This document shows, piece after piece, positions 22,061-32,233 of a DNA stretch of 64,000 nt. A program made the translations under genes and the position numbers. How positions within the stretch are numbered: position 1 is the first letter of the stretch; every line of letters begins with the position of its first letter. Origin of the DNA: Ooceraea biroi (taxonomy: Eukaryota > Arthropoda > Insecta > Hymenoptera > Formicidae); contig NC_039507.1 in the NCBI RefSeq assembly GCF_003672135.1, positions 11,904,290 to 11,968,289 on the forward strand, written 5' to 3'. The notes under the pieces are model-generated. The model searched no databases, was not told where the DNA came from, and saw only the letters and a program-made list of their open reading frames with translations.

Positions 22061-22389
22061 GACATACGCAAACGAGAACCACGTACGTGTGCGCTCAGCA
22101 TTTCGCTGATTGATTCATCGCTTGTGTGTGTCATCCCCTCCCACTACGGTGAGACATGAGCCGCGGCCGCGATCTGGCTTCAGTACCAGAGATGCGAGAT
22201 AGCATGTACGACGCGATGTAGTGCAAAAAGTAGTTTGAGTGAGTTCAAGTGCAATAGTTCAGCACTGCAGCTATAAAGAACACATGTCAAGGAAGATGTG
22301 TGAGACCCGGGCGAGGAATCCGAACGCAGCCAAGGAAGACATGTGCGGCTATAAGTACTTTTTGGTTATGTTGATTAGCTGTCAATAAT

Positions 22390-22726
22390 TTTATATCTAT
22401 GTTCTTCATAGTAACTGTTCGCAACGGCTAATAGTTTATTGCAACATTATGCAACCTGCTAATAGTTAATTGCATTTCTGTTCTGTTATCGATGATTAAT
22501 TTTATAAATTTTATATCTACGTTCTTCATGGTAACTGTTCGCAACCTGCTAATAGTGTATTGCATTTCTGTTCTGTTATCGATGATTACTTTTATAAATT
22601 TTATATCTATGTTCTTCATAGTAACTGTTCGCAACCTGCTAATAATTTATTGCATTTCTGTTCTTTTATCGATGGTGAGGATGATGGCGGAAGATTGATG
22701 TGAAAGTTGGATGGATGCAGAGAGAA
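22390..22726. repeat. 90-bp tandem array, left block
   Basis: Units repeat at 90-bp spacing (TGCATTTCTGTTCT at 22471, 22561, 22651) and contain TTATCGATGATTA, TTTTATATCTA, GTTCTTCATGGTAACTGTTC and GCAACCTGCTAAT. About 3.3 units are followed by a GGTGAGGATGATGG..GATGCAGAGAG tail. The 68-aa ORFs on both strands are translations of the repeat. The right block at 25775-26157 has the same units and tail. Confidence 0.85.
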
Positions 22727-22979
22727 ATGTAAAAAAAAGGAGACACGCATGAGTCGCTCGATTACTGAGAATCTGTGAATACGTTACGTTAATCATTGTT
22801 CCTTGTTTCGGCCTACATATAAGACCTGTAACGAATGTTACGCTAACTGCAGGTACGTACATAATTGTAAAAACGTAATTTTTTTTTAAATAACTTGTCA
22901 AACCGCCAGTAAATAGTAATGTATTCAAGTCCAATATATTTTGACCAACACTGGCAATACAATGGCATCAAATTACCAC

Positions 22980-23028
22980 AACGTTTCGACCGTCATTTGC
23001 GGTCCTTATCAAGTGTAATAACGTCAAT
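22980..23028 (-). other. Hammerhead-like core in PLE1 left end
   Basis: On the minus strand: CTTGATAAGGACCG, loop, CGGTCGAAACGTTGTGG. Stem II (GACCG/CGGTC) and the conserved GAAA are intact, and flanking TTACAC/GTGGTAA could form stem I. The first core strand (CTTGATAAG) departs from CUGANGA, so activity is uncertain. In the right copy (25681-25720) the GAAA context has changed to TTGAAAAG. Confidence 0.4.
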
Positions 23029-23287
23029 AGTCACATTCTAAAAGTAATATCAAAAGTCACATTAGAAGTTATAACAAGGAAAACCAAAAAGAAAAAATTT
23101 ATTTTCCCCTAATAATGAACTTACTACCAGAAGGTGAAGTGATAGTAGATCGATTAAACATAAATATATTTCTTACAATAATGTATATCAACGCAGAATT
23201 CTTAACTTAGAAATCAAAGATATTAATGCCAATTTAAAATTTTTACGGAAATCAATTAGTAATATAGAAAATAGACTGACTAGGGTT

Positions 23288-25189
23288 TTGCCTTGTGTTG
23301 TTTTATCTACCTTTTTTGAATTGAACAGTAATCGTATTGAGAGACATAATTGTAGAGTCAAATGGAAACTGATTAAGAAATTCGACAGAATATGTGGACG
23401 AAACCCTGTTAACTCACTTTTGCAAATTGACCATAGTAAGTGGCTTATTAATGCGAGTGACTATGTAATCCCTGACAATGTTCTGAATGTTTTGAGTCTA
23501 GGAGATAAGTTCTCGTTACCCTTTAATAATAATGACAGGAGTGACCGGTTGAATTTTGTTGTTGATGTGATTAAGAATTTTGAGTATAGTTTTCGTAATG
23601 TTTCACAAGAAATTACTAATAGAGCTCGTAATGCAATTTGTAATTCCATAAACGGAATGTTAAAGTATAGACAACATATTAAAGGCATTGATCGATACCT
23701 ACTTAGCGCCTTTAAATCGTGCAAAAAGTTTTTGAGAGATAACGTTGACATTATGGTCACGAAAGCTGACAAGGGGCAGGTCACTGTTGTCATGAATAAG
23801 TCCACCTATTTTGAGAAGATGAATTTGTTGCTCAATGATTCGACCACATACAAGAAACTCACGAAGAATCCAATAAGATTATTAACCACACGTTTTAATG
23901 ATCTCGTTAAGTCTTGGTTTAACAACGAATTGATAGATGATTTTACGTACAAAAGACTATATAATACTACTTTTAACATATCTCGTAGTTATGGATTGCC
24001 GAAGATACATAAACCGGGTTATCCGTTGCGTGTCATTGTGTCGACTATAGGCAGTCCAACGTACAATGTTGCCTGTTATATACACAAGATTTTAAATGAT
24101 TTGGTTCCTAAGCCTGCTTCTTTCGTACGTGATATTTGGACATTTGTAAAAGAAATTAACAATAGAAAGATTGAATCGAACGAAGTGCTTGTATCTCTAG
24201 ACGTAACTTCACTTTTCACAAACATTCCAGATGAGCTTGTCTTGAAAGTTATCGAAAAACGATGGCATTTTATTACTGTCCATTGCAAATTTTCTTTAGA
24301 ACAGTTTAAACATGCAATTGGATTGATACTCGGGTCCACTAGCTTTCAGTTTAACGGTCAGTTTTATGAACAAATATACGGGAGTCCAATGGGTTCTCCA
24401 TTGTCTCCTATACTGGCCGACATGGTGATGGAAGATCTGGAGATACATTGCATTAATAAACTTGACTTTGAGCTATCAACATTTTACCGTTACGTTGACG
24501 ATATATTTGTCATTTTACCTAAAGATAGAATGCAGGGTGTTCTTGATATGTTCAATAGTTATCACTCTAGACTCAAGTTTACTTGTGAAATGGAACATAA
24601 TAATTCGATTAGTGTTTTAGACACTATTGTTATCAGAGATAAATTCACACTAATAACTAACTGGTTTAGGAAACAAACGTTTTCGGGACGTTACATTAAT
24701 TTTTTCTCCAATCATTCTGATGGACATAAGATTAGTGTTGTTAAAAGTTTGGTGGACCGAGCGTTGCTGTTGTCGGATGGTCGATTTCATGCATCAAACC
24801 TGAAAATTGTACGCGATATTTTGGTCAATAACTGTTATCCTATTGAATTTATCGACAAACATATTAAGAAGCGAAAGTTTGAGATCAAACATCGTGACTC
24901 TACACTTGATAATTGTGACACTGGAATCGAAAATCATGCTATTGACGTTAGAAAAACCTTTTTTAAAATTCCATATATCAGAAATCTGAGCGAAAACATA
25001 AAGAAAAACTTTAGAAGGTTCGGAGGTAATATTGTATTTACTGTACCAAAAAAACTTGATTGCGTTATAAAGCGAGGAAAGGATAAACTTACGAAAGGGC
25101 AAAGTACTGGTGTGGTTTACAAAATTGACTGTAAAGATTGTAATCTGTATCGGACAGACGAAACGACACTTGAAAACGAGAATCAATGA
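23288..25189 (+). CDS. PLE1 reverse transcriptase, open (633 aa), endonuclease frameshifted
   Basis: Penelope-clade RT. GLPKIHKPGYPLRVIVS lies at about residues 237-253, the first catalytic Asp in SLDVTSLFTNIP at about 303, GSPMGSPLSP at about 365, and the second motif YRYVDDIF (YVDD intact) at about 401, then WFRKQTFSGRYINF. The C-terminal GIY-YIG endonuclease starts at GVVYKIDCKDCN (about 608) but a one-base shift near 25150 ends the frame early. The frame is open upstream to about 23140 without an ATG, and that stretch (KYISYNNVYQRRILNLEI..) looks like true PLE N-terminus, so the real start may be upstream or lost. RT chemistry could survive; target cutting by this copy probably not. Confidence 0.85.
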   Translation: MPCVVLSTFFELNSNRIERHNCRVKWKLIKKFDRICGRNPVNSLLQIDHSKWLINASDYVIPDNVLNVLSLGDKFSLPFNNNDRSDRLNFVVDVIKNFEYSFRNVSQEITNRARNAICNSINGMLKYRQHIKGIDRYLLSAFKSCKKFLRDNVDIMVTKADKGQVTVVMNKSTYFEKMNLLLNDSTTYKKLTKNPIRLLTTRFNDLVKSWFNNELIDDFTYKRLYNTTFNISRSYGLPKIHKPGYPLRVIVSTIGSPTYNVACYIHKILNDLVPKPASFVRDIWTFVKEINNRKIESNEVLVSLDVTSLFTNIPDELVLKVIEKRWHFITVHCKFSLEQFKHAIGLILGSTSFQFNGQFYEQIYGSPMGSPLSPILADMVMEDLEIHCINKLDFELSTFYRYVDDIFVILPKDRMQGVLDMFNSYHSRLKFTCEMEHNNSISVLDTIVIRDKFTLITNWFRKQTFSGRYINFFSNHSDGHKISVVKSLVDRALLLSDGRFHASNLKIVRDILVNNCYPIEFIDKHIKKRKFEIKHRDSTLDNCDTGIENHAIDVRKTFFKIPYIRNLSENIKKNFRRFGGNIVFTVPKKLDCVIKRGKDKLTKGQSTGVVYKIDCKDCNLYRTDETTLENENQ

Positions 25190-25420
25190 ACATATGTCTA
25201 ATATAGTGAAGCACACGGATAATCACTCGGTAATTAGTAAACACAGATTAAACAACAACCATGATTTTGATTGAAGTGCAAAAATTTTACATTATGAGGA
25301 TCATTTTAAAAAACGTGAAATTGCTGAAATGTTTTATATAAAAAGTTACAGTAACTCTATAAAGTCACAAAAAGATACAGAGAACTTACCGGTTATCTAC
25401 GATATTTTGATAAATACTTG
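25151..25420 (+). pseudogene. PLE1 GIY-YIG endonuclease continuation
   Basis: From 25152 another frame reads GQTKRHLKTRINEHMSNIV.., the expected GIY-YIG continuation with catalytic Arg in KTRINEH. It then hits TGA at 25272-25274 exactly where the family has Trp (HDFD-W). After it, KKREIAEM (candidate catalytic Glu) and ENLPVIYDILINT complete the C-terminus at 25420. Two lesions, one frameshift and one Trp-to-stop, inactivate the domain. Confidence 0.75.
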
Positions 25421-25774
25421 ACATTTCATATTCTTGACTAGTCTTATGACTTCAAAAACACATTACAAGTTTGTCTGTCTCCAGGATGGTTGCTCTACGG
25501 AGTGTTCTCTATGTGCTTCCTTGCGACAATTTTGGATTTTAATTGTATTGTTATGGTCACCTTCTGGTAGTAAGGTTCATTATTAGGGGAAAAAAATTTT
25601 TTCTTTTTGGTTTTCCTTGTTATAACTTCTAATGTGACTTTTGATATTACTTTTAGAATGTGACTATTGACATTATTACACTTGATAAGGACCGCAAATG
25701 ACGGTTGAAAAGTTGTGGTAATTTGATGCCATTGTATTGCCAGTGTTGGTCAAAATATATTGGTAATTTTTAAT

Positions 25775-26157
25775 ACGTAAATTAATTTTGTAAATTTGAT
25801 ATCTACATTCTTCATGGTAACATTATGCACCCTGCTAATAGTTAATTGTATTTCTGTTCTGTTATCGATGATTAATTTTATAAATTTTATATCTATATTC
25901 TTCATGGTAACTGTTTGCACCCTGCTAGTAGTTTATTGCATTTCTGTTCTTTTATCGATGATTACTTTTATAAGTTTTATATCTACGTTCTTTATGGTAA
26001 CATTACGCAACCTGCTAATAATTTATTGCATTTCTGTTCTTTTATCGATGGTGAGGATGGTGGCGAAAGATTGATGTGAAAGTTGGATGGATGCAGAGAG
26101 TAATTGATGGTGAGGATGATGACGGAAGATTGATGTGGAAGTTGGATGGATGAAGAG
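25775..26157. repeat. 90-bp tandem array, right block
   Basis: The same 90-bp unit as 22390-22726 (TTGYATTTCTGTTCT at 25846, 25936, 26026), then two partial copies of the GGTGAGGATG..GGATGGATG tail. Together the blocks show that PLE1 landed in a pre-existing array or that the array was duplicated around it. Confidence 0.8.
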
Positions 26158-27362
26158 TGTTACGGATTCTTAAAGTGTTACCGAAGCTGATCGATAAGTT
26201 ATCGATCGCCGTTATCTTCACGTGATTGCGAACGAAAGGAGTTGTCGGGGAAAAAACATTGGAGAGACCGGACGACGGTTGCCAGACAACAATTATAACA
26301 ATGGGAGGTGTAGTCAAGGAACGAGCCTTCTTGGAGGAAAGATAGATTGATCTTTATCAACGATATTCTCTTTTTGTTCTGTGTTTCTTTGGGTTTATGT
26401 TCTTGAGTTACTTGTTCATCATAATTCTTTAAACCTTTGTTTCAAGCGTTCGGTTTTCTCTCACTTCGAGATGTTACCTTTTATTACGATTGCCTAACAC
26501 GATCGACATTGCGAGTTCAAGAGATTCTTGTTACGACGCCATTCCTCCACCTCAGTATCGTTTTTTCGATGCGATACTTGAGAAATATACCAAGCTGAAA
26601 CTCGGAAAGGCACGGAAGAGATCGATAATACCTGGGTGAGATGAGTGAAGCGTATGGAGTAAGCTGCATCTTGAGCATCAAAGCTAAGTATCGAGCGAAG
26701 ATTTCAGACAGCGTTTTTAATTCATTGGATTACAAATCCGCCTCTCCTTGTGAGAACGTATTATTGATGCCGGATCGTGTCACTTGCACCGGCTATCTAA
26801 ATTCTGTTGCTTGTGATTGCCTTCGGGTGACTGAGTCCTCGTCGACTCTTTATTCGAAACTTGTGACCAGCCTGCGGGTGATTGAGTCCTCGCCGACTCT
26901 TTATTCAAACCTTGTGAATGCCTTCGGGTGACTGAGTCCTCGCCGACTCTTTATTCTAATTTTGCGAACGTCATCAAGTGACGGAGTCCTCATCGACTCC
27001 TGGTTCTTGTGAATGTCTTCGGGAGACCAGTCCGTGTCGACTAATTCACTTTGCGATCGACTACACGTTACTAACTCTGCGCTAACGTTATTTCAACGCT
27101 GCTATTAAACCTAATTATATGATTTGACAACTATACTACATCGAGCCTCGAGCTTCAACCAGGTAACTGATATTTCGATTATCAGAAGTAGTTTCTCATC
27201 TGTCATTCCAGGGTAATTAGACCTACAATACGGATCGATAACATTTTTACAGTCCACAGGCAACACGAGCTACCAATTGATAAAAATTGTGTACTGTTGA
27301 TAAATTAAAACCTTTATACAAATTACCCATCTTTTAGTTTGCTCCATCGTCATACCGCAACA
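26158..27362 (+). mobile_element. BEL/Pao 5' LTR (about 1205 bp)
   Basis: It starts TGTTACGGATTC and ends ..ACCGCAACA, followed 9 bases later by a tRNA-complementary primer site. It includes a 50-bp tandem repeat (TGAGTCCTCGYCGACTCTTT at 26831, 26882, 26932, 26982). No 3' LTR is present, because the downstream part of the element is missing. The short ORF at 26641-26931 is a translation of the repeat. The boundaries are inferred from TG..CA and the primer site. Confidence 0.6.
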
Positions 27363-27371
27363 TTATATTTT

Positions 27372-27389
27372 TGGTCCTTCGAGCCGGAT
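27372..27389 (+). promoter_or_regulatory. Primer-binding site complementary to tRNA-Tyr
   Basis: TGGTCCTTCGAGCCGGAT is the complement of a tRNA 3' end reading ATCCGGCTCGAAGGACCA. That matches the insect tRNA-Tyr acceptor/T-arm as I recall it (acceptor CCTTCGA). It primes minus-strand synthesis in this BEL element and fixes where the LTR ends. Confidence 0.7.
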
Positions 27390-27413
27390 CCGCTCGTTTG
27401 AAGAGTGGTGACC

Positions 27414-28249
27414 ATGGAGGCTAAAATTGCTCTACAACAGTCCCGTTTTAATCTCATCGAGGGAGCCGCTACCTTTAATAATGAAGATGCTTCACCGTCC
27501 TCTCTACAATTCATCAATACAAGATTAGAAATGCTGGAAAGAAGCTGGACTACTTTTCAAGAGGAGCATGTAAATTTATGTCTCACGGAAGGCAGTTCTC
27601 TTAATGGACACTTGTATATTAAAACCCGCTTGTACGAACGTTGTCAAGCGTTTTACGTATACTCCCGTGCGAGATTACTTACGCACCGTGATCAATTGGA
27701 AACTACAGTAAGTCGCTCAACCTTCATAACATCTGATCGGAGATCGAGCTCGTCGTTACTTCCTCGCAGTTGTTTACCTCGCATTACACTTCCAACTTTT
27801 CAGGTAATTATCAACTATGGAGATCGTTTTCGGACTTGTTTACGTCAATTATCCAAGATAACCCAACACTGTCTACGGTCGAGAAGATGCATTATCTGAA
27901 GACTTGTCTATCGGGTGACGCCGCTCGAATAATGTCAAATCTGCCTGTTTCGGACAATAATTTCACAATCGCCTGGGATCTTCTTGTCGCTAGGTATGAA
28001 AACAAACGACTTCTAATCACCGCTCACTTGAATAGAATTATGAATATCAAACCGATGAAATCTAAGACCGCCAAAGGACTTCGAGCAATTTCAACAACTG
28101 TCTCTGAAGCGCTAGGAGCACTACAAGCACTAGGTTGTGCCATACAACATTGGGACCTCTTGTTATTGTATCATTTATCAAGACTTCTAGACACAGAAAC
28201 TCGAGAGGCATGGGAAGTCAAACTAGGTTCTTCCTCGATCTGTCCGACG
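27414..28249 (+). pseudogene. BEL/Pao gag, N-terminal half
   Basis: It starts MEAKIALQQSRF at 27414 and runs through the usual BEL capsid-like region. A one-base deletion near 27800 shifts the frame in the LPTF-SGNYQLWRSFSDLF motif, and the continuation (FTSIIQDNPTLS.., MHYLKTCLSGDAA, YENKRLL, LLLYHLSRLLDTETREAWE) is in the next frame (27770-28249). The Transib element enters after SSSICPT. The remainder resumes at 32234. The product would be a virion-like shell protein; this copy is non-functional. Confidence 0.8.
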
Positions 28250-28264
28250 CACAGTGGGATATTT
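28250..28264 (-). other. Transib terminal repeat with RSS-type heptamer
   Basis: CACAGTG, identical to the consensus V(D)J recombination heptamer, then GGATATTT; TTGGCCAAAA follows about 18 bases inside. The opposite end (32219-32233) has the same 15 bases in inverse and a matching TGGCCAAAA. Confidence 0.85.
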
Positions 28265-28467
28265 ACATTTAAAAGTTGGCCAAAATTATTATTGTACTTT
28301 AATCGCATTTAATTGATATAATTAATAATATAATGAAGTTATATTGCTATAAATTAGTAATTATAATGAATAAAATAATTATAATGAAGTTATATTACTA
28401 TATATACATAGTACTACGATATATATGTAATATACGCGCATACACGCACGCACACGTACACATATAT

Positions 28468-29451
28468 TCAATATTCTTCATCAGAAGACTCTTCACCAGA
28501 AAACTCTTCAGTTTCCGGAGGTATTTCGTTTTCTTTATTCTGATCTATAGAAATTGTAGATTCAGGAGGAAGTAGCAATTGGAGAGTTTCTTTTAAGAAT
28601 GGTTTAGTTTTTTTTCTCGGGGTTGATCTCATGCTTGTTAAAAGAGGGTCCGAACTAAGTAGAAGCTTGTTAATGACATCCATATTGCATGACTCCCTGG
28701 AAAACTTTCTGGCATAGTTTAGTCGGTATAAACGGAAGTGCTTATTTCTTGCTTCAGCTGCTTCCTCTGACAACTGCCCAATTGGCAACAGGGCATGTTC
28801 TATTACAGTTGAGCCGTGAATTAAAATTTTGTGCAGTGTAGGAGTCATCGGGTACCATGAATAGAGCTGAACGTATAGTTGTGCTGTATCCATGGCGTAG
28901 GTAGCAAACTTCTGTGTATCAATTTTGTGTCCACTGGATATAACTTCTAAAATTACTTTTAATCGATGAATCAGTTGAATGTCCACACCCGTTATTTCAG
29001 CTGACAACTGGGGAGTCATAAAAAATCTTCGGCTGGTGTTCCCATCATTGGTGTTTCCAAACCCAGGTTTGGGAACATCTACAATAATGCCCATTTTGTT
29101 TCTAAATTCTTCTTGAATTTTCGTTTTTCTTTCTTTAACTATCCTTTTGTCGTTTTCGGATCTCACGTGCCATTTTTTTATAGGCAATTTGTATGATAAA
29201 TGCAGTAAGCTCTCGAATAATCTTATTCTGGCATGTAAAATAGATAAACCGAATTGCAATGTGCTTTGATTAGCTTCTCTTCTTTTCGATAAATTATTAA
29301 ATTCTTTTAATGTGGCTCCGCAGATATAGCATTTCATAGTTGATGTGGTATTTGTAGCAGCATTACATACTTTGGCATCAATCACTGTTAACGTCATGGT
29401 ATGTTTTACAGACACTAGTCTACTTCCTTCGATTTTGTTTGTAAGTGCCAA
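28468..29451 (-). pseudogene. Transib transposase, C-terminal part (RAG1-like core)
   Basis: A 327-aa open segment. LTVIDAKVCNA (Asp at about 25, second catalytic position) and CYICGAT (zinc-binding pair) are followed by TPTLHKILIHG and LLPIGQLSEEAAEARNKHFR. Glu 233, before ARNK, aligns with the catalytic Glu of RAG1 by position in the conserved E-A-x-N-K motif. Then come RKFSRE and LLLSSDPLLTS, typical of the family. The N-terminus of this open segment is the boundary with foreign sequence. Only the last two catalytic residues are encoded, so it is not active alone. Confidence 0.85.
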
Positions 29452-29454
29452 AAA

Positions 29455-29890
29455 TTAAAAAATTCGATTTTACCTGAAATTTCAGTACTATTTTAATTTA
29501 TTCACTTGAAAAAAAAGCACGTAAGGGAGACTCGAACTCGCAACGTTCAGCTCCGCAGGCAAGCGCCTTAACCGCTACGTCGCCACTTCGGTTGAAATCG
29601 GTGCGACTCTTTAGATATATAAGCGGCACGCTTAAATCACTAATTCCTCGATTTCGCGAAAACTATTAGTTTGCGGATCTGATATGCATTAATAAAATTT
29701 TCTTGTTTTTTAGCAATCTATCGATCCCCCTAGGTCCAAAACCGATCCGGCGTCATGCCCTTTGACTTCAATTTTTTCAAAAACGAAGGCGTAGTGACCA
29801 AACCCTTTTACACGAGTTACTTTTGGGTGTCCCCCAACCAGTATGTTAAAGCTGATCAAAATCGGTGGGCCGAAGGTTGTGGCCTCCCCT
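29455..29890 (-). mobile_element. tRNA-like insertion inside Transib
   Basis: This foreign segment replaces the expected middle of the transposase. Read on the minus strand it begins near GGCCCACCGATTTTGATCAG (common dispersed-repeat phrasing), runs through an AT-rich stretch and ends with a tRNA-like unit and a T-run. The exact boundaries and target duplication are not resolved. Its layout parallels one arm of the foldback at 19597-20638 (CACCGAT.. start, GCGCACC..CAGCCGAA-like block, tRNA-like unit, T-run). Confidence 0.5.
29512..29592 (-). other. tRNA-like unit with T-run
   Basis: On the minus strand: GTGGCGACGTAGCGGTTAAG (A box region), then GAGTTCGAGTCTC (B box; T stem GCGAG/CTCCC pairs 4 of 5), then ACGTGCTTTTTTTT. 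This is the same A box, B box and terminator arrangement as the foldback units, with unrelated primary sequence. Confidence 0.55.
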
Positions 29891-30190
29891 TGTTAGTCGC
29901 TCGTTTAGGAGATTCTGTAATCTCCTTAAGAACTTTTGAAGCATCTGTCTTGCCGGAGGCTCGCAGCTTCATTTGGGTGGCATAGGTTAACTCCTCCGTG
30001 TCCAGTGTTTCTCGGAACTTTTCCGTCTTTCGTCTTTTACTACGTTCGCTTGAGTCGCAGAAAGACTTTTTTGGTCGCCCTGACCGAGGTGTTGTTATTT
30101 TGAGTATTTCCAAAGTCCCTTGAAGCCAATTTTCATTTTTTCTTTTGAATATTTCATCTTTTTTAAATGCAGCCAACCATCTACGTTTAA
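29891..30190 (-). pseudogene. Transib transposase, N-terminal part
   Basis: RRWLAAFKKDEIF, then RSGRPKKSFCDSSERSKRRK and EELTYATQMKLRASGK..VLKEITESPKRA match the conserved N-terminal region upstream of the Transib catalytic core. The first residues continue from 31395 after removing the TTAA element (..LSYVKSKF-K-RRW). Coding is lost after KRATNK at about 29891, where the tRNA-like insertion starts. Confidence 0.75.
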
Positions 30191-31390
30191 GGGGCCACTT
30201 CTATGAGTTGCGTCAAAAACTGGTGTTTTTGAGAATTGTGACGAAAGTTGTCGGTCGATTGTTTTCAAATTTACAGGGTTTATATATTATATCATCATCT
30301 ATATATATGAATTTTTATATTAAAAACTATCATGTACATATAGAATACTAAAACAAAATATGTGCCGCTGACGTCGAATTCCGCCAAACTGGTGGGCACG
30401 ATAACTGGTCGCCATTTTGTCTGAAACAAATCCGCAAAAAATATGTTATAAAGAACACTTGTCTCCAGGGAATGAACCTCTAGAAACAATTAATTCCGAA
30501 AATTGTGGAAGTTACAACGCGTCAATTGAAAAAGGTGAAATTTTGACCATTTTTTTTGTCTTCGGGAGTGCATAAAAAATCTTTAATTTGCAAAAATTAG
30601 CAAAACAATAGGTTCACTCCCGGCAGAAATGTTTGTTACAAAATCCCTCCAAACTTGAACTCGGATAATTCGTTCTCGAGTTATGTTGCCCACCGTTTTT
30701 GAAAGTCATTTCGAGAAAAACGCGTTTAAAGTTTGCGGAACGATTTTCATATAGAAATAACGTGAATATTTTGACTTGTATTTAATCAGCGATTCCAGGG
30801 CCATAGAGGAGTCCTTCTGTACATTCATACAAATCGTCTTGTATGTTTGCAGCCTCTCTGCGAGCTATTCGGGCTTCTTTTGACACAGAAGAGTGTCGAC
30901 GCTCAGCTAACTGGATTCGATGTTTGTTCTTCTTTTCGGCGTACAGCTTACACATAGGCCCGATCGTGATTCTCATTGTCATAAACATTTTTAAAATAGC
31001 AGTATAGCCAACATTAAAGACTGATGCTTCCGTAAATGCCGCAATCTCCACGATTTTTCTACCGCAATACTGGTATTTCAGAGCAAGTTGCCAAAGAGTC
31101 GAATTAAAACTTTCGGTACTATTCTGTGTATTTTCGCCAAGGCATCTTTTCAATAACTCATCACGTGCCAGTCCTATTACTGGATCAATGTATATAGGCA
31201 GTAAGAGTTGACAGACGGACCGCGCGGGCTCATTTTGTACTCGATGGCGGCCGCATAAAGTCTCGTAACTCTGTCAATTTTGCGAATTTCGTTATAATAT
31301 TTGAACCGAGTATTCTTGAGACATGAGTCTTTCAGAACATGCAAAATACAAAAAATCGATTTTTTTGACCCAATTCATACAAGTGGCCCT
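30191..31390 (-). mobile_element. Kolobok-like TTAA element inside Transib (1200 bp)
   Basis: It is flanked by TTAA (30187-30190 and 31391-31394). The ends are GGGGCCACTTCTATGA on the left and an inverse AGGGCCACTTGTATGA on the right. The terminal base of the right end appears mutated. It carries the C-terminal transposase fragment at 30782-31153 on the minus strand. The 3' UTR contains GTTTTTCTCGAAATGACTTT and ACGGTGGGC, also present in the elements at 6735 and 57702. Confidence 0.65.
30782..31153 (-). pseudogene. Kolobok/Mutator-like transposase C-terminal fragment
   Basis: A 123-aa fragment: KRCLGENTQNSTESFNSTLW, then a YCGRKIVEIAAFTEA segment, IAEKKNKHRIQLAERRH-type basic helices, ARIARREAAN and the ending LLYGPGIAD. 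The TQNxxESFNxxxW motif carrying a Glu followed by such a tail is characteristic of a large insect family of TTAA transposases. The superfamily name is from memory and moderately certain. Upstream coding is absent. Confidence 0.55.
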
Positions 31391-31580
31391 TTAAACTTAG
31401 ACTTTACGTAGGACAATTTGTGCTTAAACGTTTTACGTTGTTCCTCTGAATAATTCTGTTGGCCGAGCAAAAAGTTTTCCACATATTCCAATTTTTGGTT
31501 GATATCATCGTCTTTGCGTTGTTGCGTAATATCATATAATTGTCTTCGCGTTATAATTTTGATTCCGGATAACTCTAATA
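31391..31580 (-). pseudogene. Transib transposase, first coding segment
   Basis: On the minus strand the frame reads ..SGIKIITRRQLYDITQQRKDDDINQKLEYVENFLLGQQNYSEEQRKTFKHKLSYVKSKF and continues directly (across the TTAA element) into KRRWLAAFKKDE at 30190. No ATG is obvious in what remains. An AT-rich flank of about 600 bp and a fragment of the 21725-type repeat (31730-31775) separate it from the Transib end. Confidence 0.6.
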
Positions 31581-32233
31581 ATAAAATAAATAAAACTTAT
31601 ATGTTTACTGTAAAGCTAACAAAGTGTGAAAATAATGATTTATTTTGAAAGCGAGCAGTAGAAAGTAAAACCACGCGATTCCGCGGTCAATTCCTTTAGT
31701 ATTAGAAACACCGAGCTTTATTCATCAAGAGACACGGTAGTGTCTCGCGCCAAGTATACGCGCAGCGATTGTAATAACGTTACAAAAAACATCGGGACAA
31801 ACCCTGAAGTATAACAAAATCATTCGTGAAACATTGCATTCATAAAAAAACAACACTAAATTATTGACGAATTTCAATGCGCAATATCTACATACAGACA
31901 AATGATATATAAATAAAACTTTTCAAAAATGTAATACATACTCTCCTCTGAAGATTCCATAGTGCAACACTTTATATCATTTATATAAAACGTATAAATA
32001 TAATTAATTAATGTGCGATGTTACTGTGAGCGCCGAGAAAAAATAGGTTTACTATTAGGAACAGTCACCTTCTGATTGAAATTATTGATATGCGGATGAC
32101 CAAAAGACAAATATAGCAACGAACCTTCATTTCTTACATAATTACCTTTCTCAGATAGAAAGAATTTTGTAAATACGGCAACATTGACAAAATCGACTTT
32201 TGGCCAGATTTTTAATACAAATATCCCACTGTG

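Larger units (their letters stand above)
22931..25763 (+). mobile_element. PLE1: Penelope-like retroelement with inverted ends
   Basis: Inverted terminal segments of about 205 bp (22931-23139 and 25557-25763) begin CCAATATATTTTGACC and enclose one RT/GIY-YIG frame on the plus strand. Each end holds a hammerhead-like stem-II/GAAA motif. The element lies between two blocks of the same 90-bp tandem array, so it inserted into that array. The left end is not a direct repeat of the right, which fits the variable direct or inverted terminal repeats reported for Penelope-like elements. Confidence 0.85.
28250..32233 (-). mobile_element. Transib element inserted in BEL gag
   Basis: The ends are CACAGTGGGATATTT (inverted at 32219-32233) and the flanking duplication is CGACG (28245-28249 and 32234-32238). 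A CACAGTG terminus and a 5-bp GC-rich target duplication are diagnostic of Transib, the superfamily related to RAG1/RSS. The interior holds transposase N- and C-terminal segments on the minus strand, interrupted by a Kolobok-like element (30191-31390) and a tRNA-like insertion (about 29460-29890). The central transposase part with the first catalytic Asp is missing, so it is non-autonomous. Confidence 0.9.

Noticed and set aside
23461..24339. Antisense ORFs in PLE1
   Set aside because: They are shadows of the plus-strand RT frame.
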